Shown here piece after piece: positions 53,099 through 61,491 of a stretch of 64,000 nt of DNA. Source of the stretch: Tolypothrix sp. PCC 7712 (GTDB lineage: Bacteria > Cyanobacteriota > Cyanobacteriia > Cyanobacteriales > Nostocaceae); contig NZ_CP063785.1 of assembly GCF_025860405.1 (NCBI RefSeq), positions 6,759,390 to 6,823,389 of the forward strand, in the 5' to 3' direction. Position numbers and translations under genes: made by a program. The notes under the pieces were generated by a model. It had not been told where the DNA came from and did no database searches. It was given only the letters and a program-made list of their open reading frames with translations. Position 1 is the first letter of the stretch; the number at the start of each line of letters is the position of its first letter.

Positions 53099-53866
53099 TC
53101 AATGATGCTCATGATTGAATTGCTCAGTTTTTTCCGAATCTAAGACTCCATCAATAAACTGTTGCAACCGTTCATAATGGGTTCCTTTCCAATAAATTTG
53201 AGCGCAGCTTTGGCAACGATGAAATTCCTGATTTTGTAATTGCACACTTTCAGGAAGTAGATGCATGATAGTTTCCTTCGCTATCGATTCAAGCAAGCCA
53301 TTGCAACGCAAACATCTTTGAAAGGGTGATACTAACTTAAACAAATCAAAGCGTCGTAGTATTTCTATGATTTGCTGTTGAGGATTTGTGCTTCTAACGT
53401 AATAACCATGCGTTACAAGACTACGCATTAATAAACCCTTATCACGTGTCAAAAGAATCCGTTCTTGGCTGTGAGAAACTTCAGCTAATTCTTCATCACC
53501 ATAATCATTACGATATAAAGTATCAAAACCTAACAGTCTTAAAGATGTGGCTAACTTACCTAAATGAATATCTAAAACAAAGCGAATAATACTCAGTGGT
53601 TGCGGACGCACAGAAATACTGGATGTATTTGTCTCAGAGATAGGATAAACATTGATAATGTCTCCATCCTGAACAATATAAGAAAAATCTACATAATTAT
53701 TATTTACTTCAATAGCATCAACTTCTGGATGGGGAACACCTAACGACTCAATCATATCTTTAATTGAGGCTCTTTCCCCAAAATTATGTATGATTTTGAC
53801 TCGCCTTTTATTGCGTGGTAAAAAATCGTTTAATTCTGCATAAAAGTGGAAATAAGTAATAGCCAT
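53099..53866 (-). CDS. Mut7-C RNase domain protein with N-terminal ubiquitin-like domain
   Basis: The start is the ATG at 53866 (MAITYFHFYAELNDFLPRNKRR), giving 255 residues; the 34 codons before it translate STRR repeats. The N-terminal 85 residues form the ubiquitin/ThiS-like Mut7-C domain (IKDMIESLGVPHPEVDAIEVNN ... VQDGDIINVYPI). The C-terminal Mut7-C RNase domain (PIN-like) shows FVLDIHLGKLATSLRLLGFDTLYRNDYGDEEL, ERILLTRDKGLL and a zinc ribbon CLRCNGLL...CQSCAQIYWKGTHYERL. A nuclease function is predicted by fold only; the partner or substrate is unknown. Stand-alone gene. Confidence 0.88.
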   Translation of the reverse strand: MAITYFHFYAELNDFLPRNKRRVKIIHNFGERASIKDMIESLGVPHPEVDAIEVNNNYVDFSYIVQDGDIINVYPISETNTSSISVRPQPLSIIRFVLDIHLGKLATSLRLLGFDTLYRNDYGDEELAEVSHSQERILLTRDKGLLMRSLVTHGYYVRSTNPQQQIIEILRRFDLFKLVSPFQRCLRCNGLLESIAKETIMHLLPESVQLQNQEFHRCQSCAQIYWKGTHYERLQQFIDGVLDSEKTEQFNHEHH

Positions 53867-54127
53867 AATGGTAATTGGTAATTGGTAATGGGCAATTGGT
53901 AATGGGAAATTTGCGGTATTAGTTACCTCTAATTTATTCCTCTCAGCTAAAACACATCTATTGTGCATATTAAAATTTTATCAATCTCCTTTGGGGTAGG
54001 CATCTTGCCCACTGGGTTGATGCAATTTAAACACTGATTAGCTGATACGATTTTTCACAACACTCCGTAACCTTTGATTTCTTGGAAAAATTCTCTTTCC
54101 TCACACGAACGAAGTTTAATTACCAAT

Positions 54128-54253
54128 AGGACTTACGCAAAAGTCACGTAATTAAGTCATTACGAGCGCAGCGACATAATCGCCTGAGATTCTGGGATTG
54201 CTTCCCTACACTTCGTTCCGGTCGCAATGACAAATTTTGCTTGCGTAAGTCCT
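54128..54253. mobile_element. MITE-like element, AGGACTTACGCAA ends, copy 2, with nested repeat
   Basis: The same 13-base ends as the element at 24990 (54128-54140 and 54241-54253, perfect). ACCAAT lies directly left (54122-54127) and again one base to the right (54255-54260), the same spacing as in copy 1. The interior is a different palindromic repeat: GTCATTACGAG (54156-54166) mirrored by CGGTCGCAATGAC (54219-54231), of the widespread GTCATTGCGAGCG type. Non-coding; it lies between argJ and the Mut7-C gene. Confidence 0.65.
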
Positions 54254-54277
54254 GACCAATTACCAATTACCAATTTA

Positions 54278-55519
54278 TCAAGTAGTGTATTCGGCGTTAA
54301 TTTTCACATAGTCGTAACTCAAGTCACAACCCCAAGCTTTACCAGTACCATAACCATTACCAACGCTCACAGAGATTAATACTGTATCTTCTTTGAGATA
54401 AGCACCTGCTGCGGCTTGTTTTAAATAAGCACTCGCTACTGCACGATCAAATGATAGCGGTTGACCATTTTCTAAAAGTAAAAAATCCCCTAGCTTGATT
54501 TGCAAATTTTCTTGCTCAAAGGGTACACCTGCACGTCCAGCGGCGGCGGCTATCCTTCCCCAGTTAGGATCGCGGCCAAAAATTGCAGATTTCACTAAGG
54601 ATGAACCTGCAATAGTTTTAGCGATTTGACGCGCTGAAGTTTCATCATGGGCCCCTGTAACTTGCACTTCCATTAGACAAGTTGCACCTTCACCATCACG
54701 GGCGATCGCTTTTGCTAAATGCTGGCATACTGCTGTTAACATCGCTTCTAGTTTTTCCGCTTCTGTCCCCATTTCGATAATCGCTGGAGTGCGGGATTGT
54801 CCATTGGCTAAGGCGATTAAGCTGTCATTGGTGCTGGTATCACCATCAACGGTAATGGAATTAAAGCTTCTGTCGGCGGCGCGACTCAACATTTGTTGCC
54901 AAAGTGCTGGCGATACAACTGCATCACAGGTAACAAATGCCAGCATAGTTGCCATATTTGGGTGAATCATCCCCGAACCTTTGGCAATTCCACCAATTCG
55001 CACCGGGCGATCGCCTATAGTTGTCTCTAAGGCAATGGATTTAGGCACCAAATCTGTAGTGATAATTGCTCCCGCAGCTGCATCTGAGCCTGTTTCTGAA
55101 AGTGCAGCTACTAGTTGCGGAATTCCGGCTTTAAGTTTATCCATCTTGATGCGCTGTCCAATCACCCCAGTGGAAGCCAATAACACAGATTCACTAGGGA
55201 TATTCAAAGCTTGGCCTACTGTCATCGCTGATTCCAAAGCATCAAACCAGCCTTGAGTACCTGTAGCGGCGTTTGCTTGTCCAGCATTACAGAGAATTGC
55301 CCGTGTATTCTGCTTGGCTTGTAAGCGTTGGCGACAATAATCTACACAGGCGGCTCTAACTTGACTAGTGGTAAACACACCTGCTGCGATCGCTTCCACA
55401 TCTGACCATATCAAAGCTAAATCAGGTAATCCCGAAGGCTTTAAACCTGCGGTAATCCCTGCTGCTCGATATCCCCTTGGTGCTGTGATACCACCTGTAA
55501 TCTCCTGCCAGTCTGCCAT
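54278..55519 (-). CDS. argJ: Bifunctional ornithine acetyltransferase/N-acetylglutamate synthase
   Basis: A 413-residue enzyme of arginine synthesis that recycles the acetyl group from N-acetylornithine to glutamate. The precursor self-cleaves at Ala-Thr in KGSGMIHPNMATMLAF, giving alpha and beta chains; Thr is the nucleophile. N-terminal GYRAAGITAGLKPSGLPDLALIWSD, RDGEGATCLMEVQVTGA and the C-terminal GRDPNWGRIAAAAGRAG are as expected, ending in DLSYDYVKINAEYTT. Full length. It stands alone; the small-RNA candidates to the right are on the same strand but end in their own terminators. Confidence 0.97.
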   Translation of the reverse strand: MADWQEITGGITAPRGYRAAGITAGLKPSGLPDLALIWSDVEAIAAGVFTTSQVRAACVDYCRQRLQAKQNTRAILCNAGQANAATGTQGWFDALESAMTVGQALNIPSESVLLASTGVIGQRIKMDKLKAGIPQLVAALSETGSDAAAGAIITTDLVPKSIALETTIGDRPVRIGGIAKGSGMIHPNMATMLAFVTCDAVVSPALWQQMLSRAADRSFNSITVDGDTSTNDSLIALANGQSRTPAIIEMGTEAEKLEAMLTAVCQHLAKAIARDGEGATCLMEVQVTGAHDETSARQIAKTIAGSSLVKSAIFGRDPNWGRIAAAAGRAGVPFEQENLQIKLGDFLLLENGQPLSFDRAVASAYLKQAAAGAYLKEDTVLISVSVGNGYGTGKAWGCDLSYDYVKINAEYTT

Positions 55520-55604
55520 GATGATTCTCCCACAACTATCTAATGGCTCGACTGGCGATTATACCAAGTCTTATGTAATTCAAAATTCAAACTTCAAAAT
55601 TCCA

Positions 55605-55710
55605 TAGGATTGGGGACTGGGGACTGGGGACTGGGGACTTGGGGATGAGGGAGATGAGGGGAAATAACAAACACCAAACACCAAACACCAATTACCAATT
55701 ACCAAATGAC
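55605..55710. repeat. STRR tracts upstream of argJ
   Basis: Four GGGGACT units, GATGAGG units and AACACCA/AATTACC units. They separate the argJ promoter region from the small-RNA candidates. Confidence 0.8.
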
Positions 55711-55732
55711 CCTTGACAAATACCAAAAATTG

Positions 55733-55782
55733 AAAAAGGAGAGCCACTTGGGCAGCTCTCCAGATCATCAGGGTGCATCTAT
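55733..55782 (-). ncRNA. Small RNA candidate A (promoter, about 50 nt, terminator)
   Basis: On the minus strand: -35 TTGCCC (55812-55817), 16-base spacer, -10 TATGAT (55790-55795), a start near 55782 (ATAGATGCACCCTGATGATC), then the stem GGAGAGC / GCTCTCC (55755-55761 with 55738-55744) and TTTTT (55733-55737). The transcript would be about 50 bases with a short single-stranded ATGCACCCTGAT part and a terminator hairpin. Closely similar to copy B at 56229, with nearly identical core and hairpin. No protein is encoded. Confidence 0.7.
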
Positions 55783-55879
55783 ATACCACATCATAACATA
55801 TTTTTGCTGAGGGGCAATACCCCTTAATCAGGTTTTTATGAAAATATGGTGAAGTTGGCTTTCAGGTTAACACAAAAAA

Positions 55880-55932
55880 TACAAAAGGCAACTACTTTGG
55901 CAAATTTTCAAATTATCAGGGTGCATTTACTT
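55880..55932 (-). ncRNA. Small RNA candidate C (diverged copy)
   Basis: The minus strand reads ATGCACCCTGATAATTTG, then TTTGCCAAAGTAGTTGCC and TTTTG, matching the conserved box ATGCACCCTGAT and the position of the AAGT hairpin loop of copies A and B. The hairpin is weak (the GGAGAGC/GCTCTCC arms are lost) and the -10 is not convincing, so this copy may be decayed. Confidence 0.4.
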
Positions 55933-56228
55933 AGCAGATGAGTAGATTTTTAACATGAGTGATACTACTTGTTATTAAATGCCTTGATTCAAAATTCTGA
56001 TGAAGACTCCTGATAATCAGCTACAGATTAGCCAGTACAGACGCGATCGCGTCTAATGTTTTGCCTAGCAGAAATTCTCAAAGATGATACTTGAGTGGTT
56101 TCTACTTTCTTTAGAGTTAAGAGACTACTAGTTAAGCTCATCTCACCCCTAAAAGTTCGTGGGCAGAGGAAAAGCTACCAATGCCCAATGCCCTAAGTAA
56201 ACCTTCCCGCCGATTTTTTGTAATTCAC

Positions 56229-56281
56229 AAAAAAAAGAGAGCTACTTGGGCAGCTCTCCAGGTCATCAGGGTGCATCTATA
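56229..56281 (-). ncRNA. Small RNA candidate B (promoter, about 50 nt, terminator)
   Basis: On the minus strand: -35 TTGCCC (56311-56316), 16-base spacer, -10 TATACT (56289-56294), start near 56281 in ATAGATGCACCCTGATGACC, then a GAGAGC (56253-56258) / GCTCTC (56237-56242) stem with loop TGCCCAAGTA and a run of eight Ts. It differs from copy A in the core only at a few bases; where they differ in the stem the loss is at its end, and the loop AAGT is kept. Strong case for a multi-copy small RNA. Confidence 0.7.
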
Positions 56282-56381
56282 TAACATGAGTATAGCATCT
56301 TTGTGGTGATGGGCAAGACCCCCCAATGAAAGTTTTTTGTATAAATTTTTGGCAAATTTTTTGAGGCTGGGTTTGCTCAAT

Positions 56382-56430
56382 CAAAAGCAGCGCTACTTAG
56401 ATAGCTTTTGAGAGCATGAGCGTATATTGT
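56382..56430 (-). ncRNA. Small RNA candidate D (promoter conserved, body diverged)
   Basis: The promoter resembles copies A and B: ATACCC at the -35 position (56459-56464), 16-base spacer, -10 TATACT (56437-56442), inside the conserved block CCCCTCACCACC. The body is different: AAAAGCTATCTAAGTAGCGCTGCTTTT forms a stem AAAAGC/GCTTTT with an inner GCTA/TAGC pair around TCTAAG. It looks like a paralogue that kept the promoter and the general hairpin plan. Confidence 0.45.
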
Positions 56431-56739
56431 TAACAGAGTATAACATTTTGGTGGTGAGGGGTATAACCCATCTTCATAATCTCTTGTTATCACATTTTGT
56501 AAAGCAACTACCGAACACTAGCGATATCAGAGGGTACAAGCGTGTAGTGCGATCGCCTTAACTCTTCAATGATAATTGACAGCTGACCACAAACCAAAAT
56601 TTAAACCTGAACCCGAATGCAGAATTGGTAGTATTTAAATGCCGACTTACTTAGGATAAGGAAATAATGCAACGGCTTCATACTGGCAAGTGGCGTGTCA
56701 GTATGGAAGAAATAGCGCAGGAGTTAGTGAAGCAAAAAG

Positions 56740-57378
56740 ATGAGCGTCAGCGTCCCTATTCAAGCTATCGAACTTACTCCCGGTAGCCAGATTATGATCT
56801 CTAACCTCTCCTGGCAAGACTTTGAGCAAATTCTCACCGACTTAGGAGAAAAGCGCAGTAGTCGCGTCACTTACTACCGAGGGATTTTAGAAATCATGTC
56901 CCCACTAGCCTTGCATGAACGTCCCCACCGCATTATTGCCGATGTCGTCAAAGCTATTTTGGATATTCAAGAACGAGATTGGGAAGATTTCGGTTCAACT
57001 ACTCTAAAACGTCCAGAAATTGCTGGTATTGAACCAGATACTTGCTTCTACATCCAAAACGCTGGCCGAGTACAAGGCTGTACCAATTTGGATTTAACAG
57101 AGTATCCACCGCCAGATTTAGCCATAGAGTCTGATGTTACCTCTACAACCACCCTTGATGCTTACGAAGCGATGGGTATTCCCGAAGTTTGGATTTACCG
57201 CAACAAACAGTTAAAAATATATCTTCTTTCTAATGAAGGCTATGTGGAAGCTTCCATCAGTCCCATCTTTCCGGATCTACCCTTAACCGAACTAATTCCT
57301 CAAATGGTGCAAAAAGCCATTGATAGAGGAACCAGTAAAATGTTGCGCGACTTGAAAAGCCAATTTCGCCAGCTATAA
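56740..57378 (+). CDS. Uma2 family protein (DUF820)
   Basis: A 212-residue Uma2 protein: SWQDFEQILTDLGEKRSSRVTYYRGILEIMSPLALHERPHRIIADVV, then EPDTCFYIQ (conserved Asp), PPPDLAIESDVTSTT (conserved Glu; the usual VVEV is AIES) and IPEVWIYRN. The subtype with SPxxxHE near residue 55 differs from the protein at 294-881. It is followed 30 bases later by the antitoxin gene, on the same strand. About 240 bases upstream from the small-RNA region show no gene. Confidence 0.85.
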   Translation: MSVSVPIQAIELTPGSQIMISNLSWQDFEQILTDLGEKRSSRVTYYRGILEIMSPLALHERPHRIIADVVKAILDIQERDWEDFGSTTLKRPEIAGIEPDTCFYIQNAGRVQGCTNLDLTEYPPPDLAIESDVTSTTTLDAYEAMGIPEVWIYRNKQLKIYLLSNEGYVEASISPIFPDLPLTELIPQMVQKAIDRGTSKMLRDLKSQFRQL

Positions 57379-57408
57379 ACTTTTAAGAATCAATAGAGTT
57401 AAATATTT

Positions 57409-57690
57409 ATGTCTCAGCAATATTCAATTGAAGAAATTCCGGTTAACTTTAACAGAATTATTGAAGAAGTTGAACAAGGCGAACCGATACAGATTACACG
57501 GCAAGGTCAGCAAGTAGCAGTTATTCTGTCATCTGCAGAATACGAGAGATTGTTGAATAAAAGCCCTCGTTTTTGGGAATCTGTCACAAAATTTCGCCAA
57601 GAAATCATAGAAGAAGGCATCGATATTAATCCCGATGAAGTATGGCAGGATGTACGCGATAAATCTTCTGGGCGTGAGGTGAATCTTTGA
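57409..57690 (+). CDS. Phd/YefM-type antitoxin
   Basis: A 93-residue antitoxin: MSQQYSIEEIPVNFNRIIEEVEQGEPIQITRQGQQVAVILSSAEYERLL is the DNA-binding Phd/YefM fold; the C-terminal half (FRQEIIEEGIDINPDEVWQDVRDK) would wrap the toxin. It overlaps the start of the PIN-domain toxin gene by four bases. The antitoxin is intact while its toxin carries a premature stop. Confidence 0.88.
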   Translation: MSQQYSIEEIPVNFNRIIEEVEQGEPIQITRQGQQVAVILSSAEYERLLNKSPRFWESVTKFRQEIIEEGIDINPDEVWQDVRDKSSGREVNL

Positions 57691-58106
57691 GTCTTTTCTT
57701 ATTGGATACTAACATCATCTCTGAACCATTGAAGTTACAACCGAATCCGACTATTATCTCTATGTTGCAACGGTATCAGGGAGAAGTTACTATTTCCTCA
57801 GTTACATGGCATGAATTATTATTTGGTTGCTATCGTCTGCCAGCTTCTAGAAAGCGAGAGAGAATTGAGCAGTATTTGCAAGATATAATTGAACCAAATA
57901 TTCCCATTCTTCCCTACAATGTCGCCGCATCTGAATGGTTTGCCCTAGCACGAGCAAGGTTGACATTAATTGGTAAACCTCCAGCTTATGCAGATGGATA
58001 AATTGCTGCGATCGCTCAAGTGAATAATCTCACTCTGGTAACAAATAATATTTCAGACTATGCAGATTTTCAAAACTTGAAAATAGAGAACTGGTTTGTT
58101 ATCTAA
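57687..58106 (+). pseudogene. VapC-type PIN toxin interrupted by one in-frame TAA
   Basis: From a TTG at 57687, overlapping the antitoxin stop, the frame encodes a PIN-domain RNase: FLLDTNIISE (first Asp), SSVTWHELLFG (Glu) and PPAYADG (third acidic residue). A TAA at 57999-58001 stops it at 104 residues. The same frame goes on with IAAIAQVNNLTLVTNNISDYADFQNLKIENWFVI to a TAA at 58104-58106, the normal end of such toxins. A C-to-T change in CAA (PAYADGQIAAIA) explains it. The lost part includes the TNNxxDF strand with the last acidic position, so the toxin should be inactive. Confidence 0.9.
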
Positions 58107-58423
58107 TCAGTTAAGAAAATTAATTGATAACAAAACCAAAAAACTAGTACAGCACGGCGTAAATAGCGCAAAGTTGGCGGTGTCGGTTTCCGTCCCGCCA
58201 AACTTTGTAAGAGAAACAGACCATTCAAAATCAACAAAAAACAGAATAATAATTTTGGAGGGGGTTTGGGGGACGCAACCGTCACCCAATCGGGGGTTTG
58301 GGGGATTCTCCCCCAATTGAAAGAGCTTTTTTAATCAGTGACAAATCAATCGCTAATGAGCTTAACCTAAGCGTATTGATCTAAAAATATGGCGATCAAA
58401 GCAAACTTAGTAAAAATTTCCTA
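58107..58423. repeat. Non-coding gap with G-rich and palindromic repeats
   Basis: Contains an inverted repeat CAAAGTTGGCGG / CCGCCAAACTTTG (58169-58207 region) and two GGGGGTTTGGGGGA-type units (about 58258-58320) with CTCCCCC at the end, an interspersed style common in Nostocales. No gene. Confidence 0.55.
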
Positions 58424-58451
58424 TAAAAAATTCCCTCAGAAATTCTGAGGG
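58424..58451 (-). terminator. Rho-independent terminator of the site-2 protease gene
   Basis: The minus strand reads CCCTCAGAATTTCTGAGGG followed by AATTTTTTA. The stem occupies 58433-58451 and lies 33 bases past the stop at 58484. Confidence 0.9.
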
Positions 58452-58483
58452 AGGGTTGAGAAGGAGTCTATGTGATGGGAAAA

Positions 58484-59617
58484 CTATGCAGGGTTAAATT
58501 GAGATCTGCGTTGTAGTAGTTGGATAATCGCAGCTTTCTCTAAAATTCCCACGAGTACGCCATTTTCACGAATTACAGGAAGTGCAGAGATTTGTTGTTG
58601 TTCAAGTAGCTGAACTACTTCTACTAATGGCTTGTCTGATTGGACTGTGGTAGATTCTGCAATTGGTCGCATTACTTGTTTAACTTGAGTTTCTGACCAC
58701 TCGGCTGTAGGGATGGTTCGCAAATCATGAGCTGCGATCGCACCTACTAATTGTCCTTCATCATCGGTTACTAAGAAGCGATGCCATTGTTCGCCACTTA
58801 AGATGCGTTCATCAGCGAATTCTCTAAGAGTTAGGTTAGCAGAAACAATCGGACTATTTGGGGTGACAACATCCGCAGCAGTTAAACCTGTGAGTTTTTC
58901 TTGGACTCTAGCAAATTGCGCGGCGTTACCTGCGTTTTGCAGCAAGAAGAACCCGATTAACAAGTTCCAGATATTCGCAAAGCTACCGAAGAATAGTATG
59001 GGAAGTAAACCAGAAGCGATCGCAACCCAACCAAATATCTGTCCAACTCGGCTGGCAAAAGTCACGCCTTTATAAGGATTGCCTGTAATCTTCCAAACTA
59101 AGGCTTTCAGTATATTACCCCCATCTAAGGGCAAGCCAGGAATGAGGTTAAATAGCGCTAATGCCAGGTTAACAGCAGCTAACACACCTAATATTGCTGC
59201 GAGTGGCCCGGTGGCGGCTGTAGCGTAACCAATACCTGTAGTTAAACCGCAGATTAAGAGACTAACTAACGGCCCTGCGATCGCTACCCAAAAAGCTTCA
59301 CCAGGGGTTTTCGATTCTTTCTCTAAGCTGGCTAAACCACCAAAGATAAATAATGTGATTGATTTAACATCAATTCCTTGGCGAATAGCTACAAAGCTAT
59401 GTCCTAATTCATGGGCGACGACAGAGGCAAATAACAACAGCGCTGTCATCAATCCTAGTACTAAAGCTAGTCCTCCAGATAATTGCGGGAATTGCCCCAT
59501 CAGTCCGCTGCTATAAGTCCAAGTTACTAAACCCAGAACTAAAAACCACGACGGATGGATATAGAAGGGAATCCCAAAGAGATTACCAACGCGTATTGTG
59601 CCATTCATGTCGTTCAC
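58484..59617 (-). CDS. Site-2 protease (M50 family) with C-terminal CBS domains
   Basis: A 377-residue intramembrane metalloprotease. The zinc motif HELGH is at residues 69-73 (VVAHELGHSFVA), and the third ligand Asp165 is in LPLDGGNILKAL. About six membrane segments occupy 20-235 (FIFGGLASLEKESKTPGEAFWVAIAGP is a typical loop). Two CBS repeats follow from about 250 (VVTPNSPIVSANLTLREFADERIL and VKQVMRPIAESTTVQSDKPLVEVVQLL), likely binding a nucleotide and gating activity. Substrates in cyanobacteria are unknown. Stand-alone, with its own terminator. Confidence 0.94.
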   Translation of the reverse strand: MNDMNGTIRVGNLFGIPFYIHPSWFLVLGLVTWTYSSGLMGQFPQLSGGLALVLGLMTALLLFASVVAHELGHSFVAIRQGIDVKSITLFIFGGLASLEKESKTPGEAFWVAIAGPLVSLLICGLTTGIGYATAATGPLAAILGVLAAVNLALALFNLIPGLPLDGGNILKALVWKITGNPYKGVTFASRVGQIFGWVAIASGLLPILFFGSFANIWNLLIGFFLLQNAGNAAQFARVQEKLTGLTAADVVTPNSPIVSANLTLREFADERILSGEQWHRFLVTDDEGQLVGAIAAHDLRTIPTAEWSETQVKQVMRPIAESTTVQSDKPLVEVVQLLEQQQISALPVIRENGVLVGILEKAAIIQLLQRRSQFNPA

Positions 59618-59733
59618 CTTTGATTTTTGTTTCTAGAGGTTTGCTTTCATTCCTCTTGATGTTTCCAGTGTAACGAAATGTAAACGAACATTAATCTTTC
59701 TGTTGGTAGGGGTGTCCGTCTTTATAGGTGCGG

Positions 59734-60654
59734 TTATTTCGATTTAGCTGTGTTTACAGATGTCGGCAAAGCGTAAAAACCTAAATGATTGCCAACTGGA
59801 CGTTCCCGCATAGGTAGTTTGGTATGAGCAGGAGCATTTAATATCTTTGCGCCATTAGCTTTTCCCATAACTAGTGTGACTGAACCACCACCATCCATAT
59901 TGATTGCAGCATCAGCACCTAAATCTATAGCAGTCTTGGTTAATTCAGTGAGAGTCAATCCTTCACTATAGAAAGGTTGTTTGCCATCTACAGCAATTAG
60001 CCAGAGTTTATTACCCTTCTGGTTGATTGCTGCTGCTAAACGTGGGTAAGGTTTATTTTCTTGTAGATGAGAAATCACAGGCTTGCCCTCAGTAACTAAC
60101 ATTTCTTGCCCTGCAATGGCTTGAAATGTATCTTTTGGGCATTTGCCATTAGCAAAGATTTGCGCCAGATTATTTTGGGCAAAGCACAGCACAGCCTTAT
60201 TTTCTTCTGGCTTGGAATAACGATGTCCATTAGAAATGACTTCTCCTAAAGGATAGGAAGGATCGCCGCTATGAGGATAGTAGTCCCAAGGAGATTTTTC
60301 ATAAAAATGATGGAAATAACTTCCATTTACCGCCAATTGCAACTTAAATTCATTCAGAAATTCTGAGGTAGTTCGGGCGTTAGTTTTTTTACCTTTCTCA
60401 GGTAAGCCGGGAGTTACCAAAGGTTTGACTCCCGGCGCGCTCAAGTCAATAGTGACGATATGAAGCATCACTGGACGCATCTGGGAAACAGCGCGACGTT
60501 GATACACAATTCCCTGAAACAATACTTGCTGGCGATCGCTTCGGGATGGACGTAAAATACACAACCATCCATAGAACAGTGCGGGTGCTAAAAGCAAGCT
60601 AGAAAGACCTGCCAGCAAAAATCTTCTGATGTAAACTTTGTAGCGATGATGCAT
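59734..60654 (-). CDS. Phosphodiester glycosidase family protein (NAGPA-like)
   Basis: A 306-residue protein with an N-terminal membrane segment (about 10-30), so it is probably extracytoplasmic. The domain shows VMLHIVTIDLSAPGVKPLVTPG, LAVNGSYFHHF, LWLIAVDGKQPFYSEGLTLTELTKTAIDLGADAAINMDGGGSVTLV and a terminal RPVGNHLGFY. The DGGGS-type motif is the hallmark of this family, whose animal member removes GlcNAc caps from phosphodiesters; a cell-wall or exopolysaccharide substrate here is a guess. The ATG start has no neighbour in an operon. Confidence 0.88.
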   Translation of the reverse strand: MHHRYKVYIRRFLLAGLSSLLLAPALFYGWLCILRPSRSDRQQVLFQGIVYQRRAVSQMRPVMLHIVTIDLSAPGVKPLVTPGLPEKGKKTNARTTSEFLNEFKLQLAVNGSYFHHFYEKSPWDYYPHSGDPSYPLGEVISNGHRYSKPEENKAVLCFAQNNLAQIFANGKCPKDTFQAIAGQEMLVTEGKPVISHLQENKPYPRLAAAINQKGNKLWLIAVDGKQPFYSEGLTLTELTKTAIDLGADAAINMDGGGSVTLVMGKANGAKILNAPAHTKLPMRERPVGNHLGFYALPTSVNTAKSK

Positions 60655-60987
60655 AGCTCAATTAAGTAACAGCAGTCAATCTCATGTTTATGCACCCCTA
60701 ATATCAAAATTGCAGTCTATGTAATTCTGACGAAGAAATCTACTAACTAAAGTTATAGTGTTAGCCTAACGTACTGTCTGATAGGTTGTGGTGCGTCAGA
60801 AAACTCTCTGCTTTCGTTCCAAAGAGAAAAACTGTACTGGGAGATTTTTCTAGAAATTCCTACCTAAGACACTATCTAGATTTGTTAGTGTAGACATAAT
60901 GAAAATAGTGCTCATGGTGCTGGCGTAGTTAGGCAACTTCTATCGAGCGGTAAATCGTTATTAAAATTAATACTTAGAGAAAGAATT
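60655..60987. other. Divergent promoter region, no gene seen
   Basis: 333 bases between the glycosidase and the 2TM gene. Moderately AT-rich; contains the sequences tagttagg and taagacactatctaga without known meaning. No repeat or hairpin with a T-run was found. Confidence 0.5.
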
Positions 60988-61491
60988 ATGACGGCATTTG
61001 AACCAAAAAGCATCCGTTCTTATAGCCAAGAAGAGGTACAGCAGATTCTCCAGTTGGCGATCGCAAGTCATGCTGAAAATATAGATAGAGAATTTTCCTA
61101 TCAGGAGTTAATAGAAATCGCCGCTGAGTTAGAAATTTCTCCAGATACCTTACAACTAGCAGAACGCGACTGGCAAGTGCAACAGAGCGAAGTGCAACGT
61201 CGGCAAGTTTTTAACCTTTACCGCCGAGGTAGATTTAAAAAGCGTTTGGGCAATTATGCGATCGTCAATGCTTTTTTTATCCTAGTTGATTTAATTAGTG
61301 GTGGCGGTGTCTCTTGGGCACTGTATATTTTGCTATTCTGTAGTTTCTTGGTGGGGCTTGATATCTGGAATACCTTCCAAACTCAAGGTGAAGACTACGA
61401 AAAAGCTTTCCAACGCTGGAATCGCACACACCAAATTAAACAAACTATCAATTCAGTTTTGAATAGGTGTTTTAAAGCATTGCAGACTTAA
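60988..61491 (+). CDS. 2TM domain-containing protein
   Basis: A 167-residue protein. Residues 1-60 form a helical module (SYSQEEVQQILQLAIASHAENIDREFSYQELIEIAAELEISPDTLQLAERDW) seen as a putative N-terminal regulatory domain in cyanobacteria. A basic stretch follows, then two membrane segments at about 92-135 (LGNYAIVNAFFILVDLISGGGVSWALYILLFCSFLVGLDIW), which is the 2TM domain (PF13239 type). The C-terminal tail is polar. Function is unknown. The start is the ATG at 60988 with AGAGAAAG upstream. No partner histidine kinase is adjacent. Confidence 0.85.
   Translation: MTAFEPKSIRSYSQEEVQQILQLAIASHAENIDREFSYQELIEIAAELEISPDTLQLAERDWQVQQSEVQRRQVFNLYRRGRFKKRLGNYAIVNAFFILVDLISGGGVSWALYILLFCSFLVGLDIWNTFQTQGEDYEKAFQRWNRTHQIKQTINSVLNRCFKALQT

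Noticed and set aside
55727..56470. Identifying the small-RNA units as NsiR1
   Set aside because: hetF is not nearby and I cannot recall the NsiR1 sequence well enough to match it, so only the organisational parallel is kept.
56667..56783. 38-codon frame (MQRLHTGKWRVSMEEIAQ) before the second Uma2 gene
   Set aside because: It overlaps the Uma2 start in another frame and has no ribosome binding site or family; possibly a remnant but not supportable.
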